NCBI RefSeq assembly: GCF_903645285.1
Contig: NZ_CAHJXN010000003.1
Span: forward strand, 226,001-290,000
Origin: Streptococcus thalassemiae
GTDB taxonomy: Bacteria > Bacillota > Bacilli > Lactobacillales > Streptococcaceae
DNA: 64,000 nucleotides
Direction of reading: 5' to 3'
Made by a program: the position numbers and the translations under genes. The notes under the pieces are model-generated. The model was not told the DNA's origin and searched no databases. It saw nothing but the letters and a program-made list of their open reading frames with translations. Positions 20,180-29,099 of the stretch are shown piece after piece. Position 1 is the first letter of the stretch. The number at the start of each line of letters is the position of its first letter.

Positions 20180-21614
20180 AATCTAATTCATAGTAAGTTC
20201 CAGTTGGGTTTCCAGATTTGATCAGGATCCCATTTTGGTCCGCATGTGGGAAGACACGACCAGAAAATACTTTTTCTCCTTTATTGATGAAAATTTCAAA
20301 GACAGAGTTATCGATGAAGATTGTAGCAGTAGTAGCCTGATTATCGATTGGGCAAGAACGAGTTGTCCCAAATTCTTGAGCATACTGTTCACCAGCCTGG
20401 CTACGATCCACTGTCACTTGACCATTTACAAGGTCAAAGTTGATTGCAAGTCCCTTGCCTTCTTTGTCAGCAAGTAAGACAATCTCGCTCTGGCTATTAG
20501 CTTCCAAGTTGAGCTCGAGTTCGTAGGTGTTATTGGTTTGAGCACGGTTTGAGAAGACTTCTTCAGAAGCACGAAGGTCCTTGATAGCTGCGACTGGGTA
20601 TTGGTAGAGTTTGCCGTCTTTGATAGTCAGTTCTTTGACCAATGAGAAGGTTCCTTGGTGGTCAAAACGGTCAGATGGGTAAGAAACATCTGGCAAACCA
20701 AGCCAGCTAACTGCTAGAGCACGTCCATCAGGAGCGTTGAAGGCTTGAGTTGCATAGGCTTCGAAACCATAATCCATGTTTTGAAGTTGAGATACATCTA
20801 CCATTTTGGCGTTTTCAGGGTCAAAGGAAGCCCCAATTTTGTACATATTTGGATAGATATTGTCGTAGTCTAGAACTTTCTTATCCAATCCTTGTGGGCA
20901 GTAGAGAAGGACAGGTTGCTCTCCTACAAAGACTAGATTTGGGCATTCCATCATGTAGGCAGTGCGGTCGTTAGCAAAGTCAAGGTCGCCAACTGCTTGC
21001 CAGTTTGTGTAGTCGTTGTCCACAGCCTTGTAGAGACGGACGAAGCCTTTTTTCTCCAAGTCCTGTCCTCCGACGATAGCATAATATTGACCTTTAAAGT
21101 TAAAAATTTGCGGATCGCGGAAGTGGTCAGTAGAGTCTGCTGGCTGGTCAATCAAGATCTTGTCAATCTTCGTAATCTTGCCATCCTTATCCATCAAAGC
21201 ACCGATCTGGTAAGGGTGACGGATCCAGTTTTCATCACGGACATTTCCTGTATAGAATAGGAATAAGTTATCGCCAAACTGCATGGCAGAACCAGAGTAG
21301 GCACCGTGGCTATCTAATGGAGTATCAGGCAAAACTTTGACTCCAGTTTCTGTGAAATGAACCAAGTTCTCACTTTCCAATTGAACCCAAGATTTCAAAC
21401 CGTGGGCTGCACCAAAAGGAAAGTTCTGATAAAAAACAATCCACTTTCCATCAAAGTAAGAAAAGCCATTTGGGTCGTTAAGAAGTCCTGTTTTTGGCTC
21501 AACATGATAATGAGTATGCCATGGAGATTGTGCCATATTTTCTTTAATATTCTTAATTTCTTCTTGCGTCCAATCTTGATAAAGTCTGTAACGACGCTCA
21601 GTTGTCCATTCCAT
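20160..21614 (-). CDS. scrB: Sucrose-6-phosphate hydrolase (GH32)
   Basis: 484 residues. Splits sucrose-6-phosphate to glucose-6-phosphate and fructose. The nucleophile motif LLNDPNG (44-50), FRDPQIF and the acid/base motif MECPNL are present, followed by the beta-sandwich domain. TGGAGGAAT precedes the ATG. It is divergent from scrA across a 379-base regulatory gap. Confidence 0.97.
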   Translation of the reverse strand: MEWTTERRYRLYQDWTQEEIKNIKENMAQSPWHTHYHVEPKTGLLNDPNGFSYFDGKWIVFYQNFPFGAAHGLKSWVQLESENLVHFTETGVKVLPDTPLDSHGAYSGSAMQFGDNLFLFYTGNVRDENWIRHPYQIGALMDKDGKITKIDKILIDQPADSTDHFRDPQIFNFKGQYYAIVGGQDLEKKGFVRLYKAVDNDYTNWQAVGDLDFANDRTAYMMECPNLVFVGEQPVLLYCPQGLDKKVLDYDNIYPNMYKIGASFDPENAKMVDVSQLQNMDYGFEAYATQAFNAPDGRALAVSWLGLPDVSYPSDRFDHQGTFSLVKELTIKDGKLYQYPVAAIKDLRASEEVFSNRAQTNNTYELELNLEANSQSEIVLLADKEGKGLAINFDLVNGQVTVDRSQAGEQYAQEFGTTRSCPIDNQATTATIFIDNSVFEIFINKGEKVFSGRVFPHADQNGILIKSGNPTGTYYELDYGRKTN

Positions 21615-21642
21615 TCTTCTATTCCTCCAAAAATCTTATCAC

Positions 21643-21672
21643 TTTTAATAGTAACCGTTTTCGGAAAAAAAA
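21643..21672 (-). promoter_or_regulatory. Candidate scrB promoter with cre-like site
   Basis: On the minus strand TTGCTT-N17-TACTAT. The spacer holds a cre-like stretch GTAACCGTTTTC (plus strand), where a catabolite or ScrR protein would block the promoter. Confidence 0.5.
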
Positions 21673-21703
21673 GCAAGACTTTTATGTTAAAAAAGAGAAA
21701 AAA

Positions 21704-21721
21704 CTGTCAAACGTTTATCAT
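21704..21721. promoter_or_regulatory. Candidate ScrR operator
   Basis: TGTCAAACGTTTATCA is a near-palindrome around AAACGTTT, the type of site bound by sucrose repressors of the LacI family. It lies between the divergent scrB and scrA promoters. Confidence 0.55.
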
Positions 21722-21890
21722 AAAATAAATGCAGGAAATCAATCAAATTTTCACAAAAATATGAAAGAGAATGAAATAAAACCCTTTTAACCAAGATTTT
21801 AAACTTATTTTTTTAAGGAACACCTGATAAAACAGTCAAAATCAATCAATCTAAAGCGAGCAAACTAAGTGGATAGAATATTTTTTCTGC

Positions 21891-21925
21891 AAAACGCTTG
21901 ACATATTTCTAAAACATGATAAAAT
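21891..21925 (+). promoter_or_regulatory. scrA promoter overlapping an operator-like site
   Basis: TTGACA (21898) - N16 - TAAAAT (21920). AAAACGCTTGACA, which resembles the upstream ScrR-type site, overlaps the -35. Confidence 0.7.
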
Positions 21926-21942
21926 AATAGTCGTAGGGCGAA

Positions 21943-21956
21943 TAAAATCGCTTTCA
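21943..21956 (+). promoter_or_regulatory. cre site downstream of the scrA promoter
   Basis: TAAAATCGCTTTCA matches 13 of 14 positions of the cre consensus TGWAANCGNTNWCA. It lies just after the predicted transcription start, the usual place for CcpA repression. Confidence 0.65.
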
Positions 21957-21993
21957 AACAAGAACAAAATTTTATATAAGGAGATTTTTGCAA

Positions 21994-23880
21994 ATGAACA
22001 ATCAGGAAATTGCAAAAAAAGTCATCGATGCCTTGGGTGGACGTGAAAATGTCAACAGTGTAGCTCACTGTGCGACTCGTCTTCGTGTCATGGTCAAAGA
22101 TGAAGGAAAAATCAATAAAGAAGTGATTGAGAACTTGGAAAAAGTTCAAGGTGCTTTCTTTAACTCAGGTCAATACCAAATCATCTTTGGTACTGGTACA
22201 GTAAACAAAATGTACGATGAAGTTGTTGCACTTGGTTTACCAACATCATCTAAAGATGACATGAAAGCAGAAGCTGCTAAACAAGGGAACTGGTTCCAAC
22301 GTGCTATCCGTACTTTCGGTGACGTTTTCGTTCCAATCATCCCAGTTATCGTAGCGACAGGTCTCTTCATGGGTGTGCGTGGTCTTTTCATTGCTCTTGA
22401 AATGCCACTTCCAGGAGACTTTGCAACTTACACACAAATCTTGACAGATACAGCCTTCATCATCTTGCCAGGTTTGGTTGTTTGGTCAACCTTCCGTGTA
22501 TTCGGTGGTAACCCTGCCGTTGGTATCGTTCTTGGTATGATGCTTGTTTCTGGCTCACTTCCAAACGCTTGGGCAGTTGCTCAAGGTGGTGAAGTAACAG
22601 CTATGAACTTCTTTGGTTTCATCCCTGTTGTTGGTTTGCAAGGTTCCGTTCTTCCAGCCTTCATCATCGGGGTTGTCGGAGCTAAATTTGAAAAAGCTGT
22701 CCGCAAGGTCGTTCCAGATGTCATTGACCTTTTGGTAACACCATTCGTGACACTTTTGGTTATGTCTATCCTTGGACTATTTGTCATCGGACCAGTCTTT
22801 CACGTTGTTGAAAACTACATCCTTATCGCGACAAAAGCGATCCTTAGTATGCCATTTGGTCTTGGTGGTTTCTTGATTGGTGGGGTTCACCAATTGATCG
22901 TCGTGTCAGGTGTGCACCATATCTTCAACTTGCTTGAAGTTCAATTGCTTGCTGCTGACCATGCTAACCCATTCAACGCTATCATCACTGCTGCTATGAC
23001 AGCTCAAGGTGCTGCAACTGTTGCGGTTGGTGTTAAAACTAAAAATCCAAAACTAAAAACACTTGCTTTCCCAGCTGCTCTTTCTGCCTTCCTCGGTATT
23101 ACAGAGCCTGCTATCTTCGGAGTGAACTTGCGCTTCCGTAAACCATTCTTCCTTTCATTGATTGCTGGTGCAATCGGTGGTGGATTGGCTTCTATCCTTG
23201 GACTTGCAGGTACTGGTAATGGTATCACCATCATCCCTGGTACAATGCTTTACATCGGTAACGGACAACTTGCCCAATACCTTCTTATGGTAGCTGTATC
23301 ATTTGCACTTGGTTTTGCCCTCACTTACATGTTTGGTTATGAGGATGAAAAAGAAGTTGCTACTGAAGTAGAGACAGAACGTTTGGTCCAAGAAGAAACA
23401 ACTGGTAACATTCCAGCAGCTCTTCAAAATGAAACACTTGTAACTCCTATCGTTGGTGATGTTGTCGCTCTTGCTGATGTTAATGACCCAGTCTTCTCAA
23501 GTGGAGCTATGGGACAAGGTATCGCTGTGAAACCAAGTCAAGGTGTGGTATATGCACCAGCTGATGCTGAAGTTTCAATCGTATTTCCAACAGGACACGC
23601 TTTTGGTTTGAAAACAACTGATGGTGCTGAAGTTTTGATTCACGTTGGTATTGACACTGTGTCTATGAACGGTGACGGTTTTGAAGCAAAAGTTGCTCAA
23701 GGTGATAAGGTTAAAGCTGGCGATGTTCTTGGAACATTTGACTCAAACAAAATCGCTGCAGCTGGACTTGATGATACAACAATGGTTATCGTTACAAATA
23801 CAGCTGACTATGCTTCAGTAGCTCCAGTCGCAACAGGTTCAGTTGCGAAGGGGGATGCTGTGATCGAAGTGAAAATCTAA
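21994..23880 (+). CDS. scrA: PTS sucrose transporter EIIBCA
   Basis: 628 residues from the ATG at 21994, which has AAGGAG ten bases upstream. It imports and phosphorylates sucrose. An EIIB domain with phospho-cysteine C26 (VAHCATRLR) is followed by a ten-helix EIIC (about 105-450). The C-terminal EIIA has the active histidine in VLIHVGIDTV (about 550). All three domains are fused. Followed directly by a BOX element. Confidence 0.96.
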   Translation: MNNQEIAKKVIDALGGRENVNSVAHCATRLRVMVKDEGKINKEVIENLEKVQGAFFNSGQYQIIFGTGTVNKMYDEVVALGLPTSSKDDMKAEAAKQGNWFQRAIRTFGDVFVPIIPVIVATGLFMGVRGLFIALEMPLPGDFATYTQILTDTAFIILPGLVVWSTFRVFGGNPAVGIVLGMMLVSGSLPNAWAVAQGGEVTAMNFFGFIPVVGLQGSVLPAFIIGVVGAKFEKAVRKVVPDVIDLLVTPFVTLLVMSILGLFVIGPVFHVVENYILIATKAILSMPFGLGGFLIGGVHQLIVVSGVHHIFNLLEVQLLAADHANPFNAIITAAMTAQGAATVAVGVKTKNPKLKTLAFPAALSAFLGITEPAIFGVNLRFRKPFFLSLIAGAIGGGLASILGLAGTGNGITIIPGTMLYIGNGQLAQYLLMVAVSFALGFALTYMFGYEDEKEVATEVETERLVQEETTGNIPAALQNETLVTPIVGDVVALADVNDPVFSSGAMGQGIAVKPSQGVVYAPADAEVSIVFPTGHAFGLKTTDGAEVLIHVGIDTVSMNGDGFEAKVAQGDKVKAGDVLGTFDSNKIAAAGLDDTTMVIVTNTADYASVAPVATGSVAKGDAVIEVKI

Positions 23881-23984
23881 TACTCTTCGAAAATCAAATT
23901 CAAACCATGTCAGCTTCGCCTTGCCGTATTCAAGTACAGCCTTCGGCTAGCTTCCTAGTTTGCTCTTTGATTTTCATTGAGTAC
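23881..23984. repeat. Short BOX element (boxA-boxC)
   Basis: TACTCTTCGAAAATC ... CGCCTTGCCGTA ... TAGCTTCCTAGTTTG ... CATTGAGTAC with no boxB. It starts on the base after the scrA stop. Confidence 0.9.
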
Positions 23985-24003
23985 AATATTCCCACTCACA
24001 ATG

Positions 24004-24036
24004 AAAACGAACAAATGACATGTTTGTTCGTTTTTG
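24004..24036 (+). terminator. Terminator downstream of scrA and its BOX
   Basis: Perfect 12-bp stem AAAACGAACAAA / TTTGTTCGTTTT with a 7-nt loop, then TTG. Confidence 0.85.
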
Positions 24037-24098
24037 CTTGAATGGTAAGATTTACAGAGGAAAATCTAAAAAATTGAGAAACTTAGATTTTTAAAATA

Positions 24099-24107
24099 TG
24101 CTATAAT
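24099..24107 (+). promoter_or_regulatory. Extended -10 promoter of scrK
   Basis: TGCTATAAT, 27 bases before the ATG. A -35 is not clear. Confidence 0.6.
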
Positions 24108-24134
24108 AAAGAAAATAAAAACAAGAGGTTTATC

Positions 24135-25022
24135 ATGACAAAATTATATGGAAGCTTGGAAGCGGGCGGTACAAAATTTGTCTGTGCTGTCGGTGATGAA
24201 AACTTTAACGTTGTAGAAAAAACACAATTTCCAACAACAACTCCAATCGAAACAATCGATAAAACTATTGAGTTCTTCTCGAAATTCGATAATCTTGCTG
24301 GTCTTGCAGTTGGTTCATTTGGTCCGATTGATATTGATAAAAACTCAAAAACTTATGGCTTTATCACAACGACTCCAAAACCAAACTGGGCAAATGTGGA
24401 CTTGCTTGGTGCCCTACGTCGCGCCCTCAACGTGCCAATGTACTTCACTACAGACGTAAATAGCTCTGCTTACGGGGAAGTGGTTGCCCGTAATAATGCT
24501 GGTGGTCGTATCGAAAACTTGGTTTACTACACAATCGGTACAGGTATCGGTGCAGGTGTTATCCAACGTGGTGAGTTTATCGGCGGTGTGGGTCATCCTG
24601 AAATGGGTCATTACTATGTGGCTAGACACCCAATGGATATTGAAAAAGAATTCAACGGTGTTTGTCCTTTTCATAAGGGATGTCTGGAAGGCTATGCAGC
24701 TGGTCCAAGTTTGGAAGCTCGTACAGGTGTTCGTGGGGAAAATATTGAACTCAACAACCCTGTTTGGGATGTTCAAGCCTACTATATCGCTCAAGCTGCG
24801 GTTAATGCGACAGTGACTTTCCGCCCAGACGTGATTGTCTTTGGCGGAGGGGTCATGGCTCAACAACACATGCTGGACCGTGTCCGTGAGAAATTTACAT
24901 CTCTTCTCAATGGTTACCTACCAGTACCAGATGTGCGTGAATACATCGTGACGCCAGCAGTTGCAGGAAATGGTTCTGCTACTCTTGGAAACTTTGTACT
25001 TGCAAAAGAAGTTTCGAAATAA
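24135..25022 (+). CDS. scrK: Fructokinase, ROK family
   Basis: 295 residues. Phosphorylates the fructose released by ScrB. The ATP-binding GSLEAGGTKFVCAVG is at the N-terminus, with TIGTGIGAGVI (about 137) and the zinc-binding ROK motif GHPEMGHYYV...CPFHKGCLEGYAAG (about 154-197). AAGAGG precedes ATG. It has its own promoter and terminator. Confidence 0.95.
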   Translation: MTKLYGSLEAGGTKFVCAVGDENFNVVEKTQFPTTTPIETIDKTIEFFSKFDNLAGLAVGSFGPIDIDKNSKTYGFITTTPKPNWANVDLLGALRRALNVPMYFTTDVNSSAYGEVVARNNAGGRIENLVYYTIGTGIGAGVIQRGEFIGGVGHPEMGHYYVARHPMDIEKEFNGVCPFHKGCLEGYAAGPSLEARTGVRGENIELNNPVWDVQAYYIAQAAVNATVTFRPDVIVFGGGVMAQQHMLDRVREKFTSLLNGYLPVPDVREYIVTPAVAGNGSATLGNFVLAKEVSK

Positions 25023-25027
25023 AGTAC

Positions 25028-25059
25028 AAAATCCGCTTGGTTTCCCAAACGGATTTTTG
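25028..25059. terminator. Terminator of scrK, first of two twin hairpins
   Basis: Stem AAAATCCGCTTGG / CCAAACGGATTTT with loop TTTC and one C-A mismatch. The same stem recurs at 25304-25337 with loop GAAA. Confidence 0.85.
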
Positions 25060-25079
25060 TTTGAAGACAATGTTTTTTG

Positions 25080-25215
25080 AGCCTTTCCTTAAGTGATTAC
25101 GGACGGTAGCGACTTTCTTCGAAATTCCATACCTAAACTTTGAGCCTAATGTCTCAAAGTTTCCGAACACCTGAAACCATTCGATTTCAGGTGTTTCCAT
25201 CACGGCGGAAAGGCT
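25080..25215. repeat. Nested inverted repeats between twin terminators
   Basis: Outer arms AGCCTTTCC (25080-25088) and GGAAAGGCT (25207-25215). Inside are two perfect hairpins: AAACTTTGAG / CTCAAAGTTT (25135-25162) and AACACCTGAAA / TTTCAGGTGTT (25166-25195), each with an 8-nt loop. No gene is seen in either strand. It could be a folded RNA or a small mobile palindromic element. Confidence 0.75.
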
Positions 25216-25303
25216 AGGTAAGTCCTCGACTCGCTATCGAAAAATACGAATGATTTCCATACCAAAGTATATTTAGTATCAAGCTATAGTCAATCTACGC
25301 TTT

Positions 25304-25337
25304 AAAAATCCGCTTGGGAAACCAAACGGATTTTTTA
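25304..25337. terminator. Terminator of the DedA-like gene, second twin hairpin
   Basis: Stem AAAAATCCGCTTGG / CCAAACGGATTTTT with loop GAAA, the reverse complement of the loop at 25041. The A tract on the left serves the minus-strand gene. Confidence 0.8.
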
Positions 25338-25341
25338 CGTG

Positions 25342-25959
25342 TCAAAGCATTTGCCAGAAAAAGTCAATAATATAGGTCAGACCGTAGGTATAAACCACGA
25401 GGGTAAAGGGCTTGGTCAGAATGATGATGGTCATATAGCGCTTGAAGCTCATCTTGGTCAGGGCAGCCAGCATACAGAGAAAGTCAGCTGGACTAATGGG
25501 CCAAATCATCATAAAGATAAAGAAACGGTCAAAACGATTGCCCTTATCCAACCAGCCGATATACTTGTCGTAGGTACGCTTGCTGACGACAGACTGGACA
25601 AAGGCAGCCCCATAGAGGCGCACCAGATAAAAGATAATAGCACAGCCAATCACGATGCCGATATAGTTGTAGATAGTCCCGATGATGTGACCATAGATAA
25701 AGACACCAGCCACCGAGGTCAAGGCCCCAGGAATGATAGGGACGACCGTCTGTAAAATCTGTAAAAAGATAAAGAGAGGTGGCCCCCAGATACCTGCCTG
25801 TTGGATAAAGGCAGAGAGGGTTTCCTTAGACTGTAAAATCCCAGCCTGATAAGCCCAAATACAGAAAATCAAACTCCCAACCCCACCGATAATCGATGAG
25901 ATGTTGATAACTTGCTGTAAAAGGGGAGAAACAGCTTTCATTTGTTTATCCTGTGACAT
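25342..25959 (-). CDS. TVP38/TMEM64-type (VTT domain, DedA-like) membrane protein
   Basis: 205 residues with five or six membrane segments. The VTT core includes FLQILQTVVPIIPGALTSVAGVFIYG and FFIFMMIWPISPADFLCMLAALTKM. The family belongs to the DedA/VTT superfamily, linked to lipid flipping; the specific role here is not known. GAGGAG lies upstream of the ATG. It converges on scrK across the palindrome-rich gap. Confidence 0.85.
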   Translation of the reverse strand: MSQDKQMKAVSPLLQQVINISSIIGGVGSLIFCIWAYQAGILQSKETLSAFIQQAGIWGPPLFIFLQILQTVVPIIPGALTSVAGVFIYGHIIGTIYNYIGIVIGCAIIFYLVRLYGAAFVQSVVSKRTYDKYIGWLDKGNRFDRFFIFMMIWPISPADFLCMLAALTKMSFKRYMTIIILTKPFTLVVYTYGLTYIIDFFWQML

Positions 25960-26054
25960 GTAAACTCCTCATAGATAGTATAACTCTACTATACCATATT
26001 TTAGAGGAGAAAGGGGGAATGAGTGTTTTTGATAAGAAATAGATGGGAATACAG

Positions 26055-26263
26055 GCCTTCGAGACTTAGAACAGGTCTGTCAACTAAAGGTTATATGCAT
26101 TCTAGGTTTTGAATAATCGCAATTACATAAATTTAAAAGCATTCTAAGTCTCGAATAGCTTATCTGAGATAATTTTGAGGCATTCGAGCTTTTGAATAGT
26201 CATCTTCTCTAAAGTTTAGATGTATTCTGAAGCTAGAAAAGCTAAAATCTAAAAATAATAAGG
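26055..26263. repeat. Degenerate 42-bp tandem array, five units
   Basis: Units begin at 26055, 26097, 26139, 26180 and 26222 (spacing 42, 42, 41, 42). Each begins with a core like GCATTCTAGGTTTTGAATAG, in which ATTC and GAAT are inverted, followed by about 22 AT-rich bases. On the minus strand several units can be read as 14-residue repeats with a YSKxRM core, but stops and a one-base slip break the frame. It lies in an otherwise gene-free stretch (25960-26409). Confidence 0.7.
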
Positions 26264-26374
26264 GTCTCTATCTGATGGATGTAATTTATGTCTAGTATGA
26301 ATCCTTTGAATCGTTAGTTAATTTTAATATGAATCAGTTCTGAAATAATTACTAAATATAGTTAGATGGTGAAT

Positions 26375-26649
26375 GAATTATTGCTAAATTTCAAGTTCAA
26401 GTCAGCCATTCAGAAGTCTTCTCTGAGCGACTTGTAGTTCAAGAATTTTTTAGGATAGTTGTTAATCCATTTTTCGATGAATGCGATTTCTTTGGGAGTC
26501 GTTTTCTTAGTTCCCTTAGGTAACCATCTACGAATGAGCCTGTTGTGATTCTCATTAGTTCCCCTTTCCCAAGAGGCATAAGAATGTGCATAGTAGATAT
26601 GTTCCTTAGAAAACACATCAGACAAGCGGTTTAATTCCGTTCCGTCCAT
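26375..26649 (-). pseudogene. IS30-family transposase, C-terminal relic
   Basis: The minus-strand frame reads HIYYAHSYASWERGTNENHN, then RLIRRWLPKGTKKTTP and FIEKWINNYPKKFLNY, the C-terminal third of an IS30/IS1239-type DDE transposase including the catalytic Glu region (ERGTNEN). The upstream part has decayed (MDGTEL where DNGTEF is expected). The trailing GAACTTGAAATTTAGCAA is likely the old IS end. The gap up to 26925 shows no recognisable gene. Confidence 0.82.
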
Positions 26650-26925
26650 TAGTAGATAAAGGATTACTCCTGCTTGAAATGACAGATGAACTTGTTTCTT
26701 ATAAAAAATGTTGTCTGAAATTATTCGCCTTTTTCCAGAAGTTTTAGAGGAAGAGAACTTTATGGGGAAAAAGGAGTTACTCAAATAACAATTCAGGATC
26801 AAAAATAGACAGTTGAGGAGCAGAGTGGATAAATTAAGTTTGCTACTGTATAATGGATTTATCACTAAAAACGCTCCATGCCATATTTTACATAGCATTA
26901 GTCTTCTAAAAATGGACAGAAATCA

Positions 26926-26954
26926 TTGTAAAGGCTATCAAAAAGGAGTATAAT
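26926..26954 (+). promoter_or_regulatory. Promoter of the NatAB-type ABC genes
   Basis: TTGTAA-N17-TATAAT, 28 bases before the start codon. Confidence 0.75.
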
Positions 26955-26981
26955 GAGTGCAAGAAATTTCGGAGGTGAAAG

Positions 26982-27875
26982 ATGCTAGAAGTAAGAAGTC
27001 TAGAGAAAAGTTTTGGATCCAAGCAAGTTTTGTTTGGTATTGACTTTCAAGCGCGACCAGGTCGTATTTTGGGACTAGTCGGAAAAAATGGTGCTGGGAA
27101 GACAACGATTTTCCACAGTATTTTGAAGTTTTTAGAATATCAAGGAGAAATTAGTCTTGATAATCAGAATATTCGTCAGGAAACCTACGCTCGGATTGGC
27201 TATCTGCCTGAAGAACGCAGTCTCATGCCTAAATTGACAGTTCTTGAACAAGTTCGCTATTTGGCGACTCTAAAAGGCATGGATGCCAAGGAGGTCAAGG
27301 AGAAACTCCCTCAATGGATGAAGAGGTTGGAAGTGAAAGGGAAGCTGACAGATAAAATTAAGAGTCTGTCAAAAGGAAATCAGCAGAAGATTCAGCTCAT
27401 CATCACTCTGATTCATGAACCAGACTTGATTATCTTGGATGAGCCTTTCAGTGGCTTGGACCCAGTCAATACAGAATTGCTCAAGCAAGTCATTTTTCAG
27501 GAAAAAGAGCGTGGAGCAACCATTATCTTTTCCGACCATGTCATGACCAACGTCGAGGAGCTTTGTGACGATATTCTCATGATTCGAGATGGCCGTGTGG
27601 TCTTGCATGGGCCGGTCCAGGATGTCCGCAATCAATACGGGAAAACGCGTCTCTTTGTTTCAAGTGAACGAAGCAAGGAAGAATTGGAAAATCTTCCTCA
27701 TGTCAAACAGGTGAGCTTGACCAAGCAAGGCAGTTGGAAATTGATTTTGGAGGATGAGAGCGCTGGAAGGGAACTCTTCCCAATCTTGACTCAGGGGCAA
27801 TATATCGCAACCTTTGACCAGCAAGCGCCAACAATCGATGAAATCTTTAAACTAGAATCAGGGGTGGAAGTATGA
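26982..27875 (+). CDS. ABC transporter ATP-binding protein (NatA-like)
   Basis: 297 residues. Walker A GLVGKNGAGKTT (about 34), signature SLSKGNQQKIQL (about 130), Walker B LIILDEPFSGLDP (about 149) and the D-loop/H-loop region are intact. A C-terminal extension of about 90 residues is usual in NatA/drug-efflux types. GGAGGTG precedes ATG. An ATGA overlap couples it to the permease gene. Confidence 0.9.
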   Translation: MLEVRSLEKSFGSKQVLFGIDFQARPGRILGLVGKNGAGKTTIFHSILKFLEYQGEISLDNQNIRQETYARIGYLPEERSLMPKLTVLEQVRYLATLKGMDAKEVKEKLPQWMKRLEVKGKLTDKIKSLSKGNQQKIQLIITLIHEPDLIILDEPFSGLDPVNTELLKQVIFQEKERGATIIFSDHVMTNVEELCDDILMIRDGRVVLHGPVQDVRNQYGKTRLFVSSERSKEELENLPHVKQVSLTKQGSWKLILEDESAGRELFPILTQGQYIATFDQQAPTIDEIFKLESGVEV

Positions 27876-29071
27876 GAAATATGTGGGTTGTAATCAAGGA
27901 AACCTATCTTCGACATGTCAAATCGTGGAGTTTCTTCTTTATGGTGATTTCACCATTCTTGTTTATCGGTCTCTCTGGAGGAATTGGCTATCTCCAAGGC
28001 TCTTCAATGGCTAAAAATGATAAAGTGGCAGTAGTGACAACAGTGCCGTCTGTAGCAGAAGGACTGAAGAATGTAAATGGTGTTAACTTTGACTATAAAG
28101 ACGAAGCAAGTGCCAAAGAAGCGATTAAAGATGAAAAATTAAAAGGCTATCTGACTATTGATCAAGAAGATAGTGTTCTAAAGGCAGTTTATCATGGCGA
28201 AACATCGCTTGAAAATGGAATTAAATTTGCAGTTACAGGTACACTCAATGAACTGCAAAATCAGCTTAATCGTTCAACGGCCTCCTTGTCTCAAGAGCAG
28301 GAAAAACGCTTAGCGCAGACAGTTCAATTCACAGAAAAGATTGATGAAGCCAAGGAAAATAAAAAGTTTATTCAAACAATTGCAGCAGGCGCCTTAGGAT
28401 TCTTTCTTTATATGATTCTGATTACCTATGCGGGTGTGACGGCTCAGGAGGTTGCCAGTGAAAAAGGCACCAAAATTATGGAAGTCGTCTTTTCTAGCAT
28501 AAGGGCAAGTCACTATTTCTATGCGCGGATGATGGCTCTATTTCTAGTGATTTTAACGCATATTGGGATTTATGTTGTAGGTGGTCTGGCTGCCATTCTG
28601 TTCTTTAAGGATTTGCCATTCTTGGCTCAGTCTGGTGTTTTAGATCACTTGGGAGATGCTTTCTCTCTAAATACCTTGCTCTTTATTTTGGTTAGTCTTT
28701 TCATGTACGTCGTCTTGGCAGCCTTTCTAGGTTCTATGGTTTCTCGTCCTGAGGACGCAGGAAAAGCCTTGTCGCCTTTGATGATTTTGATTATGGGTGG
28801 TTTTTTTGGAGTGACAGCTCTAGGTGCAGCTGGTGACAATCTCATCTTGAAGATTGGTTCTTATATTCCCTTTATTTCGACCTTCTTCATGCCATTTAGA
28901 ACCATTAATGGCTATGCAGGGGGAGTAGAAGCATGGATTTCACTTGCGATTACAGTGATTTTTGCAGTGGTAGCAACAGGATTTATCGGACGCATGTATG
29001 CCAGCCTAGTCCTTCAAACGGATGATTTAGGGATTTGGAAAACCTTTAAACGTGCCTTAGCTTATAAATAG
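27872..29071 (+). CDS. ABC-2 type permease (NatB-like)
   Basis: 399 residues. One N-terminal helix (about 19-40), a large extracellular domain (about 50-165), then five helices. The conserved EVASEKGTKIMEVVFSSI motif (about 192-210) of the NatB/ABC-2 family is present. With the ATPase it forms an exporter; the substrate could be sodium or a peptide or drug and cannot be told from sequence. Confidence 0.88.
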   Translation: MRNMWVVIKETYLRHVKSWSFFFMVISPFLFIGLSGGIGYLQGSSMAKNDKVAVVTTVPSVAEGLKNVNGVNFDYKDEASAKEAIKDEKLKGYLTIDQEDSVLKAVYHGETSLENGIKFAVTGTLNELQNQLNRSTASLSQEQEKRLAQTVQFTEKIDEAKENKKFIQTIAAGALGFFLYMILITYAGVTAQEVASEKGTKIMEVVFSSIRASHYFYARMMALFLVILTHIGIYVVGGLAAILFFKDLPFLAQSGVLDHLGDAFSLNTLLFILVSLFMYVVLAAFLGSMVSRPEDAGKALSPLMILIMGGFFGVTALGAAGDNLILKIGSYIPFISTFFMPFRTINGYAGGVEAWISLAITVIFAVVATGFIGRMYASLVLQTDDLGIWKTFKRALAYK

Positions 29072-29075
29072 AAGA

Positions 29076-29099
29076 GCCTCGTGAAAGCGAGGTTTTTTA
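29076..29099 (+). terminator. Terminator after the NatAB-type genes
   Basis: Stem GCCTCG / CGAGGT, loop TGAAAG, then a run of Ts. It starts five bases after the permease stop. Confidence 0.8.

Noticed and set aside
24979..25203. 74-codon minus-strand frame over the scrK end
   Set aside because: It runs through a terminator and palindromes and is explained by inverted repeats.
26055..26263. CRISPR array
   Set aside because: The 42-bp units have a short, poorly conserved core and spacers that resemble each other. No cas genes are in the window.
26741..26790. Frame of about 26 codons (LSEIIRLFPEVLEEENF...) on the plus strand near the IS30 relic
   Set aside because: Protein-like in feel, but there is no SD, it starts right after an in-frame stop and no family is known. 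Too short to call.
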